Shown: one piece after another, positions 8,332-17,477 of the stretch
Numbering within the stretch: the stretch's first letter is position 1
Layout: every line of letters starts with the position of its first letter
DNA from: Sphingomonas sp. CFBP 8760
GTDB lineage: Bacteria > Pseudomonadota > Alphaproteobacteria > Sphingomonadales > Sphingomonadaceae
NCBI RefSeq assembly: GCF_014841615.1
Contig: NZ_JACYUG010000005.1
Coordinates: forward strand, 116,009-180,008
Reading direction: 5' to 3'
DNA length: 64,000 nucleotides
Program-made: the position numbers and the translations under genes
Notes under the pieces: model-generated
Told to the model about the DNA's origin: nothing
Database searches by the model: none
What the model saw: the letters and a program-made list of their open reading frames with translations, nothing else

Positions 8332-8706
8332 ATGTCGCGGGCGTTCACCAAATACCATCTCGATGATGGTCGGGTGCTGCACCGCTTCCGGCTCGAGGAA
8401 CCCCATGCGGATCCGCACGATCACCCCTGGTCGTTTCAGACTGAGATCCTCGAGGGCGGCTACGTGGAGGAGGTATTCCACGTCAGGCCGGATGGTAGCT
8501 GGCATAGCGAACGCCGGCATCGCCTGGTCGGACAGGCCTACTCTATCAATGCCGCTCACATCCATCGCATTGTGGAACTGCCTGCTGGCGAGTGCTGGAC
8601 GCTGGTTAGAGCGGGACAGCATGAACGTGTCACCCGCTTCTGGCGATTTGGCGACGTGGCTCATTCACGGGCGTGGAACCGGCGGAAATGGGTGGAGCAT
8701 CGCTGA
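8332..8706 (+). CDS. Small cupin-like hypothetical protein
   Basis: This 124-residue protein has a cupin-type histidine-rich region (EEPHADPHDHPWSFQTEIL, then EGGYVEEVFH) and a second half with HIHRIVELPAGECWTLV, resembling a small metal-binding beta-barrel. I do not recognise a specific family. I chose the ATG at 8332 because homology-like sequence (RAFTKYHLDDGRVLHRF) starts there. An in-frame ATG at 8260 that overlaps the end of the recombinase gene is the alternative and would add 24 residues. No strong ribosome-binding site favours either. Function unknown. Confidence 0.6.
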   Translation: MSRAFTKYHLDDGRVLHRFRLEEPHADPHDHPWSFQTEILEGGYVEEVFHVRPDGSWHSERRHRLVGQAYSINAAHIHRIVELPAGECWTLVRAGQHERVTRFWRFGDVAHSRAWNRRKWVEHR

Positions 8707-8774
8707 CGATATCGGCGGTTGCCGTCTCGTCCTGCAAGCGGCATCAGGAGCGCCGATTATCAGGGGAAGAGACG

Positions 8775-9077
8775 ATGGCGACGAAGAAAAAAGCCGGTGC
8801 TGAGGAAGCGGCAGCGACGCAGACCAAGGCGGGTACGGGTATCCATGCAGCCGTACAGCCATCCAAGGAGCTTGGCGTGATCGTGGGCAACGATGCCCTG
8901 CCACGCAGTGAGGTCATCAGCAAGGTCTGGGATTACATCAAGTCCAAGAACCTGCAGAACCCTGAGAACAAGCGCGAGATCCTGGCCGATGCCGATCTTC
9001 AAAAGGTGTTCGGCCGTGACAAGTGCACCATGTTCGAGATGAACAAGTACATCTCGCAGCATCTCACCAAGGCCTGA
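8775..9077 (+). CDS. SWIB/MDM2-domain protein
   Basis: The 100-residue protein has a Lys/Ala-rich basic tail (about 1-25) followed by a SWIB domain: LGVIVGNDALPRSEVISKVW, DYIKSKNLQNPENKREI, then FGRDKCTMFEMNKYISQHL. Bacterial SWIB proteins are small, often fused to topoisomerase in chlamydiae, and are thought to act on chromatin or topology. The ATG at 8775 follows AGGGGAAGAG, a good ribosome-binding site, so I prefer it over an in-frame upstream start at 8673. A hairpin at 9089-9112 probably ends the transcript. Confidence 0.88.
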   Translation: MATKKKAGAEEAAATQTKAGTGIHAAVQPSKELGVIVGNDALPRSEVISKVWDYIKSKNLQNPENKREILADADLQKVFGRDKCTMFEMNKYISQHLTKA

Positions 9078-9088
9078 CATCAGGCGGC

Positions 9089-9112
9089 GGGGTGGGCAAC
9101 CAGGCTCACCCC
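9089..9112 (+). terminator. Hairpin after the SWIB gene
   Basis: GGGGTG and CACCCC pair around a short loop twelve bases after the SWIB stop codon. No clear T-run follows, so factor-independent termination is possible but not certain. Confidence 0.4.
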
Positions 9113-9179
9113 GTCTTCACCTACCTACCGTATCTCGAACAACCTCCGCGCCGTTTTCTCGCGGCCGCGCCATGCCGTC

Positions 9180-9398
9180 TCAATCGCCCCGCTCTGCCAG
9201 TTCGACTTCCAGGCTGACGATGGCGGCCTCGAGCAAGTCAGCCTGCTCGTACGCTGGCTCACGCTGGATCCGCCTCGCTTCGTGGATCAGTTCATTCCAG
9301 TAGGTGAGGGTATCCTTGTAGACGGGGTGGCCCCGCAAGCGACGGGCGCTGGCCATCGCGTTATTCAGGTTGTCCAGGATCGGACCATGGAATTTCAT
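9180..9398 (-). CDS. Small helical hypothetical protein
   Basis: 72 residues, charged and predicted helical throughout (DNLNNAMASARRLRGHPVY, then HEARRIQREPAYEQADLLEA, ending in ELAERGD). No family is recognised. It is convergent with the SWIB gene. Its coherent amphipathic pattern suggests a real protein, but the ribosome-binding site is weak. Confidence 0.5.
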   Translation of the reverse strand: MKFHGPILDNLNNAMASARRLRGHPVYKDTLTYWNELIHEARRIQREPAYEQADLLEAAIVSLEVELAERGD

Positions 9399-9725
9399 CG
9401 CGCCGGGGTAGCCCAGTGGTGCCTCGAATAGAACGACAAAATTGCCCAGCTTTGTCTCGTTATGGTAGCGCGGAGGGTCAGTCGTTGAGGATGGTCTGGT
9501 GCCAAAAGCGGGCGGTCTGCATTTGGGTGAAACTGGTGGAAAGCAGAACGGCCGCTTTAGGAGGCCGAGCTTAGATTTCGACCATTCATTCAGCTTGAAA
9601 GTGACGGCAGGTAAGGGCGCGCGTGGTGTCGCGACGCCGGCGCGGTGATTTCGCGGTTCGTAGCGCTGGCCGTACTGGTCATTTAGCCTATACGTGTCGG
9701 TCCACTTCCTACGGGGGCAGCCACA
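9399..9725. other. Intergenic stretch before the defence island
   Basis: No gene seen. About 9485-9530 resembles a degenerate copy of the dispersed repeat found elsewhere in the window (ending CTGCATTTGGGTGA). This is the left edge of the defence island. Confidence 0.3.
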
Positions 9726-11825
9726 TTGCCGGCGCTTACGCCCAATATCGAAAATCGCGTTCGCAAGCTTCCGAAGCCGTCGAACGCAACCCAGAGCCTT
9801 CAGCCGTTGTTCGAGGCCGTGAGCAACGCGATGTTCGCCATCGAAGATGCCTATGGCGACGATGTCTCGAAAGGCCGGATCGATATCACCGTTTCGAACC
9901 TGTCGGACGCGGGCGGGATCCAGATCGTGATTGCGGACGACGGCATCGGTCTTGATGCCAAACGCTACGCCGCTTTTTGTGAGATCGACACCGACTTTAA
10001 GAAAAGCAAGGGCGGCAAGGGCGTCGGACGGCTCTTCTGGCTAGATGCTTTCGACGAGATCAAGGTGGACAGCATTTACGCATCGGATGGCGGCACCGCA
10101 AAGCGCGCCTTTGCTTTTGTCCTCAACAATTCCGAGCAAGTTGTTCCAACTATCGAAAACGAATCAGTGGAGCTTGGCGTGCGCCATGGCACCAAGGTTC
10201 GCTTCAAGGGACTACGCACGAAGGAATATGCGGAGCCGTTCCCGAAGCGGTCCGACACCTTCCTTCGCTATTTCAGTGCTCATTTCATTGCGGATTTCCT
10301 AATGGGCGGTGGGCCGACCATCTTGGTCGACGTTGACGGCGAAGCCGTTGAATATCCCAAAGCCGTCTCGGACCTGGTCATCGGTGCACCGATGGACACC
10401 ACCATCACGAGCGAAGAATTCGGCGAGTTGCATATCGTCGGGTTCGTGTGCCGCGCGGAGGCTAGCACCGGCCTGGACGGCCTTCACCAGCTTCATCTGT
10501 TGGCGAACGACCGTACCGTCGAAACCAGGAAGGTGGATAATCTGCTTGGGATCGACAGCCTGGAGCGCGATGGGGAAAAGGATCTCGCCTTTCACGGCTG
10601 TGTTTCGGGTGAGTACCTCGATCTTCGGGTTAACGAGGGCCGCACGGCGTTCAATCTGACCGAACGGACGCTGAAGCAGATCAGCAGGCAATGCATGGAG
10701 GCGGTCCGCACCCGCATGCTGCCCGACCAAGTTCGGAAGTACTTCGCTAAGCGTCGCGAACGTTATGAATCTTTTGTAGAGCGCTATCCTACCTTCGGGT
10801 TTGACGACGACGACACGCAACTCGGCCGCGTGCCGCTTCATGCCGCGACGCCTGAGGAGTTCGCCTCGTTCCTGGTCAAATTCCAGATTAGGCGCGATGA
10901 GGAACGGCAGGAGACGCTGCAAAGGTTGATCGACGCCCTCGATAGCGATGTGCAATTCAGCTTCGGGGAGTCGGTGGCGGAAGCGGCCCGCGAGATTCAG
11001 GCCTCGGAACAGCTTGCCCTCGCGCAACATGTGGTTCGAAGAAAGCTAGCATTGGAGCTTCTGGAAAAGCTGATCACGCGCATACGTTTGCGTGAAGGCT
11101 CTTCCGACGATTTCCATCTAGAACGGACTCTCCACTCCTTCATCTGCCCGATGAACGTCAGGGGCGACGACTCTGCCGAGCGCAAAAGTCGCGCGCACGA
11201 ATTGTGGATCGTTGACGAACGGTTGGCTTTCACGCGAGCGTTTTCTTCGGACAAACGCCTCGATGACGTCCTCGTGGAAGCGGGGTCCGCCGATCGGCCC
11301 GATCTGTTTCTTTGGGATCTGGCATATGGACTGGGCTCAACCGACCCCGACCAGCCTGAAGCGGTCGATATCTCCGAACCGCTTCGAACGATCATGGTGG
11401 TGGAATTCAAGAAACCAGGACGCAGGGCGTATCAAGGTCCGAAGGACCAGATCGAACAACAGATTACTCGCTACCTTGCCCAATTACAGGGTGAAGAAAT
11501 CGAGTCATTCGGACGGGCTCGAGTTCGGGTCGCCAAGGACTGCGTCTTCCATTGCTACGTAGTCGCCGACATTGTGGGCGATCTGGAGCTGCAGCTATCG
11601 GGTTGGAACACGACGTCGAACGGGCAAGGGCGAATCCGTCAGCTAAGCGGCGATTATCGCGGTCAGATTGAGGTCGTTCAGTGGCAGGATCTAGTAAATG
11701 ATGCCTGGATGCGTAACCGGGCCACGCTTCACGCTGCGGGACTCAGTCGGAAACAACTAACTCCCGTTCAGCCGAAGCCGGATGCCGGTGACGACGAGGA
11801 TGACGGTATCGATCCAGACGAGTGA
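9726..11825 (+). CDS. GHKL-type ATPase with C-terminal PD-(D/E)xK-like nuclease domain
   Basis: A 699-residue protein. The N-terminus is an Hsp90/MutL-like (GHKL) ATPase: N-box LFEAVSNAMFAIED (Glu30, Asn34), G1 box IADDGIGLD (71-77), G2 box KGGKGVGRLFW (95-105). A middle region (110-320) resembles the transducer part of GHKL proteins. The C-terminal third has HELWIVDERLAFTRAF, RPDLFLWDLAYG and MVVEFKKPGRRAY (about 524-569), which fits an Asp...Glu-x-Lys nuclease core, then an acidic tail. It lies just upstream of the Hachiman pair in the same direction, 258 bp away. Start is TTG behind GGGGGC. Likely an anti-phage effector; the specific system is not recognised. The nuclease call is inferred from the motif only. 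Confidence 0.75.
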   Translation: MPALTPNIENRVRKLPKPSNATQSLQPLFEAVSNAMFAIEDAYGDDVSKGRIDITVSNLSDAGGIQIVIADDGIGLDAKRYAAFCEIDTDFKKSKGGKGVGRLFWLDAFDEIKVDSIYASDGGTAKRAFAFVLNNSEQVVPTIENESVELGVRHGTKVRFKGLRTKEYAEPFPKRSDTFLRYFSAHFIADFLMGGGPTILVDVDGEAVEYPKAVSDLVIGAPMDTTITSEEFGELHIVGFVCRAEASTGLDGLHQLHLLANDRTVETRKVDNLLGIDSLERDGEKDLAFHGCVSGEYLDLRVNEGRTAFNLTERTLKQISRQCMEAVRTRMLPDQVRKYFAKRRERYESFVERYPTFGFDDDDTQLGRVPLHAATPEEFASFLVKFQIRRDEERQETLQRLIDALDSDVQFSFGESVAEAAREIQASEQLALAQHVVRRKLALELLEKLITRIRLREGSSDDFHLERTLHSFICPMNVRGDDSAERKSRAHELWIVDERLAFTRAFSSDKRLDDVLVEAGSADRPDLFLWDLAYGLGSTDPDQPEAVDISEPLRTIMVVEFKKPGRRAYQGPKDQIEQQITRYLAQLQGEEIESFGRARVRVAKDCVFHCYVVADIVGDLELQLSGWNTTSNGQGRIRQLSGDYRGQIEVVQWQDLVNDAWMRNRATLHAAGLSRKQLTPVQPKPDAGDDEDDGIDPDE

Positions 11826-12083
11826 ACAGAGCCCAACCCGCGCTGCGCCGTTAGGCTTAGTTAAGCGTCGGAGGGCGGGAATGGCTGCTTGTGCGTCACG
11901 GAGGCGCGGCAGCTCACGACCAGATTGCGTCGGTCGCCGAACGGGCTTTCAACGGCAGCTTCGGCCAGAATCTGCCGCTCGGTTGGTACCAAACCGCTTG
12001 GCAGCAATGCGCCCCAGTTGCCGCCGTTCAAGGTGTTATGCGGCAACTCCGGAAGCTGCCATAAGGTCCGTCGGAGGGATGGC
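11826..12083. other. Gap between the GHKL-nuclease gene and hamA
   Basis: No gene assigned. A degenerate copy of the dispersed repeat may lie at about 11859-11900 (GGGAATGGCTGCTTGTGCGTC). The hamA reading frame stays open upstream to 11889, but a strong GGAGGG ribosome-binding site at 12073-12078 points to the 12084 start. The gap may hold the Hachiman promoter. Confidence 0.3.
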
Positions 12084-12863
12084 ATGCCGCTATACTGGGA
12101 TTGGTGCGTATGCGCCGAAGAGGTGACGGGTCGTAAGCGTCTTTGGCTGCTGACTGAAAAGGGCGGCGGACGCGAACGGGTATGGGCGCTGCTTCTCGAG
12201 ACCGTCAGAAGCCATTACGATCATCTCGACCGGATTGCTGCCGATGCGGCGCGGCTCGGATATGAGAAGGCGGCGGAGATCCTGCGCACGCGAATGCCCA
12301 CCGAGGAACGAGCGCGGTCGGGCGACTTTGGAGAAATCCTCGCGTCCGAACTTGCCGAAGACACGCTTGGTTTCCGTATCCCGGTCAAACGTCTCCGGTT
12401 CAAGGACGGTCGCAACATGGCGCTGCGAGGCGATGACTTCATTGGTGTCGTCCTAGCGGAGGGCGGACAGCTCCGCCTCCTAAAGGGTGAGTCAAAGAGC
12501 CGCCAGGAATTGGCCAAACCCGCGATAACCGACGGGCGGGAGGCGCTGGACCGTGATGACGGGCGATGTACGCCGGAATCGCTGCTCTTCGTCGCCGATC
12601 GACTGCTCGACAGCAACGACCCTGCCGACCAAGCGCTGGGCCAGGCGCTGCGCGACGAAATCGGTCAGAAATCGCTACCTCCCGGCCGTATCGATCATAT
12701 GCTTTTCACGCTCTCCGGCAACGTACCGCCGCCATCGCTTAAGGCGGACCTGGACGGCGCCGGCGGCGCCCGAAGCCACTATAGCATTAACCTTCGCGTC
12801 CCCGATCATGGCGACTTTATCGGGGCCGTTTACGTTGAGGCAGCCAAGCTTGGAAACGCCTGA
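12084..12863 (+). CDS. hamA: Hachiman protein HamA (DUF1837 nuclease)
   Basis: The 259-residue protein matches the DUF1837 pattern: RSGDFGEILASELAEDTLG (79-96), KRLRFKDGRNMALRGDDFIG (102-121) and LRLLKGESKSRQEL (130-143). The Asp and the Glu-x-Lys (ESK) form a PD-(D/E)xK-like active site. HamA is the DNA-degrading effector of the Hachiman anti-phage system, held in check by HamB. The ATG at 12084 follows GGAGGG. Its 3' end overlaps the start region of the helicase gene, typical of the hamAB pair. Role inferred from the family and from the helicase partner. Confidence 0.88.
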   Translation: MPLYWDWCVCAEEVTGRKRLWLLTEKGGGRERVWALLLETVRSHYDHLDRIAADAARLGYEKAAEILRTRMPTEERARSGDFGEILASELAEDTLGFRIPVKRLRFKDGRNMALRGDDFIGVVLAEGGQLRLLKGESKSRQELAKPAITDGREALDRDDGRCTPESLLFVADRLLDSNDPADQALGQALRDEIGQKSLPPGRIDHMLFTLSGNVPPPSLKADLDGAGGARSHYSINLRVPDHGDFIGAVYVEAAKLGNA

Positions 12864-15800
12864 TGAATTGATCGCTTTCATCGTCGATGCGACCCAGGAC
12901 GGAGTGTGGGGCGGCCTTCTCAAGCGCGGGGCGGCCTGGTCGATCATCCGTCGCGAGGGCGTGCTCCCCGTCGATGCGCCACCGCTCGGCCGAACGATCG
13001 AAACCGATCTCGCTGAATATGGCTTCGCACTGTTGCGCGCCGCATTGGCGCACAAGGAACGCGTTGGCGATAGCGAGATCGGACGCAAGGGGTTCGAATT
13101 CGCGGCCAATGCCTTCGAGGCGCTGGTGCGGAACGGCGCGCCGGATTCGGCGACGCGCAGCTTCTATCGCACGATTGCCGCAGCCGCCTATCATCTCGCC
13201 GGCTTCTCAGCGATCGCTTTCTCCTTGTTCGGCGACCGTGGCGGCGGCTTCAATGAAAGTCCGGCCGAAACCGCTTTGATCCTTCTCATGTTGCGCGATC
13301 TGGACGGCCTGCGGCGCCACGTTCGCGACAGGCTGACAGATGGAAGCCTGAGCGACGACGGTCTTTGGTTCGCGCTTGAACAACATCATATCGACACCGA
13401 CCAAGCCATCTCCGAAATCCTGAACTCGACGGTTTGCCGCGCGCTGGCCCACTACGATTTTGCTCTCCAGACCGGAGAGGCGGCGCTGGTTACCGAGGCG
13501 ATTGCGCTGCTTGATGGCGGCCTAGATCTGGCGTCCAACGCGGGTGTTGTCCCGGCCTGGTGGTTACTGCGGCTGTGCCGGAACCTCATCGACGATCTTT
13601 GGGCGCACTCGCTGCACGTCAATCTGCCGCACGACGCGCCGCCCGGCGGCGAAGAAAACTATCCGGATCTGCGGCGGCTGTTCCTCGGCTCCCTCTATGC
13701 GCGCAAGAATGCCGAAGTCGAACTATGGCCGTCGCAGCGCGAGGCCGCGCGGCGGTCGAGCGATCTGACCGATGATCTTGTCGTCGCGCTGCCGACCAGC
13801 GCGGGGAAGACTAGGGTGGCGGAGATAGCCACCTTGATGACGCTTTCGACGGGACGCCGCGTACTCATCGTCACGCCGCTGCGTGCCTTGTCAGCGCAGA
13901 CCGAGCGCTCCTTCCGCAACAGCTTTGCGCCGCTCGGTTTCTCCGTGTCGTCACTGTACGGCGCATCGGGCATGTCGCCAGGCGATGAAGACGCGCTGCG
14001 CACCCACAAGATTATCATCGCCACGCCGGAGAAGCTCGACTTCGCGCTCCGGTCCGACTCGACCATCATCGACGATGTCGGCCTCATCGTGCTTGACGAG
14101 GGTCATTTAATCGGTCCGACTGAACGTGAGATTCGGTACGAAATCCTCGTGCAACGGCTGTTGCGCCGGCCGGATAATGCCAGCCGCCGCATCATCTGCC
14201 TGTCGGCGGTCCTGCCCGGTGGCGATCCGTTGACGGATCTGACCGCGTGGATTCGGTCCGACGCGCCGGGCGAAGCGGTGGAGTCCGACTGGCGGCCAAC
14301 CCGGCAGCGGTTCGGGACGATTGCGTGGCAGGGGCAGTCGGCTAAGCTGTGCTTCGACCTGGAGGCCGATGGCCCGTGGGTCGCGCGGTTTGTCGAAGTG
14401 GCTGGCCCAATCCATCCACACAAAAAGGCGCGTCCAACGAACACCAAGGAACTTACGCTGTTCGCGGCGTGGGAATTCGCCGAGCAGGACAAGCGCACGC
14501 TGATCTTCCAGCCCCAGGCCAACTCGGTCATCGGTTATGGTGCAACTATCGTCGACCTGTGCGCACGCGGCTATCTTCCGCCCCTGCTCGAGAATGAAGC
14601 CGCGATTGCTCGGGCGCTCGAGATCGGGCGGGAGTGGCTCGGCGAATATCACCCCGCCGTCGGCTGCCTCAGGCTCGGCGTCGCGATCCACCATGGTCGG
14701 CTGCCTAATCCCTTCCTGCGCGAGATCGAGCGACTGCTTGCCGAGGGCGTGCTCAAGGTGACGGTGGCGTCGCCGACGCTGTCGCAGGGGCTCAATCTGA
14801 ACGCGGCCGTGCTGCTTGCCCCCTCGCTGTATCGCGCTGGCGAACTCATCAAGGGTGAGGAATTCGCGAATGTGGCCGGCCGTGCGGGCCGTGCGTTCAT
14901 CGATGTGGAGGGCCTCGTCCTCCACGTAATATTCGATCAGAACGACTGGCGGCTCGGTATCTGGCGGGGGCTGGTCAACTCGGCGCGGCATCGCGAACTG
15001 CGTAGCGGGCTCATCCAGATCATAAACCTGATCGTCGAGCGAATGGCAGCACAAGGCGTGTTCAATCGCGCCGACGCCGTCGAATATCTAACCAATTCGC
15101 GCGAAGGCTGGCAGACATCCGAGGAAGAGGCGGATACCGCCGAAGACGATGACGAAGCCAATCAGGCCGTAGAGCAGGAACCTCTTTCGCAGCTCGTCGA
15201 GAAGCTCGACGCGACCGTGTTCGGGCTGGTCGAGGCGCTGGACTCGGATAGCGACGATTTGCCCCGGCTTCTGGACGAGGCGCTACAAGGATCGCTCTGG
15301 GCGAGACAGGTCGACCGAGAAAGCGATCATGCGCGGAACGACCATCGTTTCATCCTGCAAACGCGCGCCAAGTTGATCTGGAACTCGACCACGCCACTGC
15401 AACGACAGGGTCATTTTGCGATGGGGGTTGGCCTTGAGGCCGGGCTTGCCCTCGATGCGATCGCGGAAGAGCTGGCGTCGCTTGTCGATAAAGGTGATCT
15501 CGCGGCCTTACGCGGCGACGCCGAAGCGTTGGGCGATGCTCTGGTCGCGCTTGCCGAACGACTGCTCGCTATTCGTCCGTTTACGCCGGATGCAGATCTT
15601 CCGGATAACTGGCAAGCTGTGCTGCGGGCCTGGGTCGCGGGCGCGGATGTCGATGCGATTGGCGCGGATAATATGAAGCTCCTCGAGGATGTATTCACCT
15701 ACAAGCTGGTCTGGGCGCTCGAAGCGCTCCGGACACGGCGCCTGACGCTTGGCTGGGAACCAGACACGATTGTCGGAGGAGCTGCCGCTGCGCTGGAGGC

Positions 15801-16278
15801 AGGCGTTCCCGATTTCATGATGTCGATGTTGGTGCGCGCTGGTTTGCCGTCGCGTCGCGCGGCCATGGCTGCGGTTCAAACCGGCGGGGCGGATTTTCTC
15901 GATGGCGCGGGCATGCGGGAGTGGCTGGAAAGCGATGCCATTGTCGCTCTTACCGATAGTGGGAACTGGCCGACTCCCGAGACTGCAGCGCTGTGGCAGC
16001 GGTTCCGGGATGAGACGCTCAGCGCCGCCATTCAGCGCTGGCACCTTGTTGCGGCGGACCGGACGCTTGTCGGTAAGGTGGCGGTCGCACCGGGACTGTA
16101 TCGGGTCGAGCGCGATGAGGTGGCCGGCGAAAACTGGATTGTGACGCCCGACTATCGTCGTGTTGCTCGGATTGACGGCAGTGTACGCATGACGCGACCC
16201 TGTCTGCTGGCTGCGCGTGTTGCAGAGGGGGGCGCTGCCCTTCGCGTCGAGCGGCTCGGCCGCGGCATTCTACTCTGA
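12850..16278 (+). CDS. hamB: Hachiman helicase HamB (superfamily 2 DExH)
   Basis: The product is about 1142 residues. An N-terminal helical region (about 1-290) precedes the SF2 helicase core: ELWPSQREAARRSS, Walker A LPTSAGKTRVAEIA (about 315), motif Ia VTPLRALSAQTERSF, motif II VLDEGHLIG (about 416), motif III SAVLPGG, and in the second RecA lobe VASPTLSQGLNLNAA and ANVAGRAGRAFIDVEG. In Hachiman, HamB senses aberrant DNA and releases HamA. No ATG exists near the start in this frame. I chose the TTG at 12850, nine bases after GAGG and overlapping hamA by 14 bp. TTG at 12835 or 12868 is possible, and the frame is open as far up as 12553. Confidence 0.87.
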   Translation: METPDELIAFIVDATQDGVWGGLLKRGAAWSIIRREGVLPVDAPPLGRTIETDLAEYGFALLRAALAHKERVGDSEIGRKGFEFAANAFEALVRNGAPDSATRSFYRTIAAAAYHLAGFSAIAFSLFGDRGGGFNESPAETALILLMLRDLDGLRRHVRDRLTDGSLSDDGLWFALEQHHIDTDQAISEILNSTVCRALAHYDFALQTGEAALVTEAIALLDGGLDLASNAGVVPAWWLLRLCRNLIDDLWAHSLHVNLPHDAPPGGEENYPDLRRLFLGSLYARKNAEVELWPSQREAARRSSDLTDDLVVALPTSAGKTRVAEIATLMTLSTGRRVLIVTPLRALSAQTERSFRNSFAPLGFSVSSLYGASGMSPGDEDALRTHKIIIATPEKLDFALRSDSTIIDDVGLIVLDEGHLIGPTEREIRYEILVQRLLRRPDNASRRIICLSAVLPGGDPLTDLTAWIRSDAPGEAVESDWRPTRQRFGTIAWQGQSAKLCFDLEADGPWVARFVEVAGPIHPHKKARPTNTKELTLFAAWEFAEQDKRTLIFQPQANSVIGYGATIVDLCARGYLPPLLENEAAIARALEIGREWLGEYHPAVGCLRLGVAIHHGRLPNPFLREIERLLAEGVLKVTVASPTLSQGLNLNAAVLLAPSLYRAGELIKGEEFANVAGRAGRAFIDVEGLVLHVIFDQNDWRLGIWRGLVNSARHRELRSGLIQIINLIVERMAAQGVFNRADAVEYLTNSREGWQTSEEEADTAEDDDEANQAVEQEPLSQLVEKLDATVFGLVEALDSDSDDLPRLLDEALQGSLWARQVDRESDHARNDHRFILQTRAKLIWNSTTPLQRQGHFAMGVGLEAGLALDAIAEELASLVDKGDLAALRGDAEALGDALVALAERLLAIRPFTPDADLPDNWQAVLRAWVAGADVDAIGADNMKLLEDVFTYKLVWALEALRTRRLTLGWEPDTIVGGAAAALEAGVPDFMMSMLVRAGLPSRRAAMAAVQTGGADFLDGAGMREWLESDAIVALTDSGNWPTPETAALWQRFRDETLSAAIQRWHLVAADRTLVGKVAVAPGLYRVERDEVAGENWIVTPDYRRVARIDGSVRMTRPCLLAARVAEGGAALRVERLGRGILL

Positions 16279-16365
16279 AGCTAGGGTCGCGCTGCAGCTG
16301 CGTGCTCGCTTTGTGATTGCCAACACCGTTTCGCGTGGGCATCAAATTGCTCGGGGGGATCAAAT

Positions 16366-17427
16366 ATGACCTTGGCGGCCGACCTTATCAGCAAGCCTCT
16401 TCGGGAGAAGGCGGCGACAGGAGGTCGTTACGACTATCAGACGATGTGGGGCCTAGCCTTGTTGTTCCAACAACATGGTGCGCAGGATGACTATGCCATC
16501 GTCTTCGAGTTTCACGACGATGTCATTCTTCTGGACAGCGCGATCGAACCAACAACTGCCAGGTTCTATCAGGTAAAGTCCAAGGCAACGAATGGCGGCT
16601 GGACGCTCACCTCGCTCCTGAAGCGCGAGAAGGTGAAAACAGAAACCGGCACTAACGAGAAGCCCTCCTACGTCGACAAGATGTTCGACAATGTCGATAA
16701 GTTCGCCGATGCTGTCCTCTCGGTGGATTTCGTCTCGAACCAGCTCTGCGGGTTTAATACGAACGGGACCTTCCGGCTGAAAGAATGCGAGACGGCCGAC
16801 TTCGAGAAAGTCATCAAGTCCGTCCAGGAGGCTTACCCGTCCGCCACCAAGGCGCAGATCGGGTTGCTGGGCTTCCAGCACACCAATCTCAGCCTGGGAG
16901 ACGTCGTTTCCCATACTAAGGGTAAGCTACAAACCTTCATCACGGAGAATCTGGGAGAAGTCTGGTTCAGCCCGGACGCCGTGTATCAGGCGATTGTCGA
17001 AGAGTGCCGACGAAAGGCCAACTTCTCTGGCAACATCGTTTCGCTGCAACAATCAATCAAGGACAAGGGCCTGACCAAGGCAAATGTCCAGGAATGGCTC
17101 GATGCCATCTCGAACAATAGCCGCTCGCCGGAGTGGAGCGAAATCGCGCCGCACCTAACCTACCCATTTTCCGAGGAGCGCCTCGTCAGCCGCGAGTATG
17201 GTGTCTATCGCACGGTCGCGCTGAATTCGGCCGACCGGGCTGTCCACCGGGTTAGAATGGCGATCACGGCGAACTTGGCACCTGTTGTCAACGACGCGAG
17301 CCTTGGCCTCACGCAGATGGTAGAGGCTGTTTTCGTGCAAGTGGAAGAAGCTGGACAGAAATACCTGTCACCGTTCAGCCCGGCCCGGCTGAGAGCGATG
17401 ATCATCTATGAGATATACGCGAATTAA
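16366..17427 (+). CDS. DUF4297/Cap4-type dsDNA nuclease-domain protein (Lamassu LmuA-like)
   Basis: A 353-residue protein whose first 80 residues match the DUF4297 nuclease domain: GGRYDYQTMWGLALLF (19-34), YAIVFEFHDDVILLD (43-57), then RFYQVKSKATNGGW (66-79). The acidic pair and QVKSK form a PD-(D/E)xK-type site as in Cap4 nucleases. The rest is helical and unrecognised. The next gene encodes an SMC-like ATPase, and the combination matches Lamassu systems with a Cap4-type effector. ATG preceded by GGGGG. Base composition looks lower in GC than its neighbours, suggesting transfer. Role as a DNA-cutting effector released by the ATPase is inferred. Confidence 0.78.
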   Translation: MTLAADLISKPLREKAATGGRYDYQTMWGLALLFQQHGAQDDYAIVFEFHDDVILLDSAIEPTTARFYQVKSKATNGGWTLTSLLKREKVKTETGTNEKPSYVDKMFDNVDKFADAVLSVDFVSNQLCGFNTNGTFRLKECETADFEKVIKSVQEAYPSATKAQIGLLGFQHTNLSLGDVVSHTKGKLQTFITENLGEVWFSPDAVYQAIVEECRRKANFSGNIVSLQQSIKDKGLTKANVQEWLDAISNNSRSPEWSEIAPHLTYPFSEERLVSREYGVYRTVALNSADRAVHRVRMAITANLAPVVNDASLGLTQMVEAVFVQVEEAGQKYLSPFSPARLRAMIIYEIYAN

Positions 17428-17477
17428 GCAGCAAGATCGGTTCAAGCGTCTGGTTAGAAGCCTCAGAAAGAAGTCGT

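Noticed and set aside
7340..9398. Prophage or complete transposon around the serine recombinase
   Set aside because: No phage structural genes, no transposase and no long terminal inverted repeats were found; the recombinase may be a solitary remnant.
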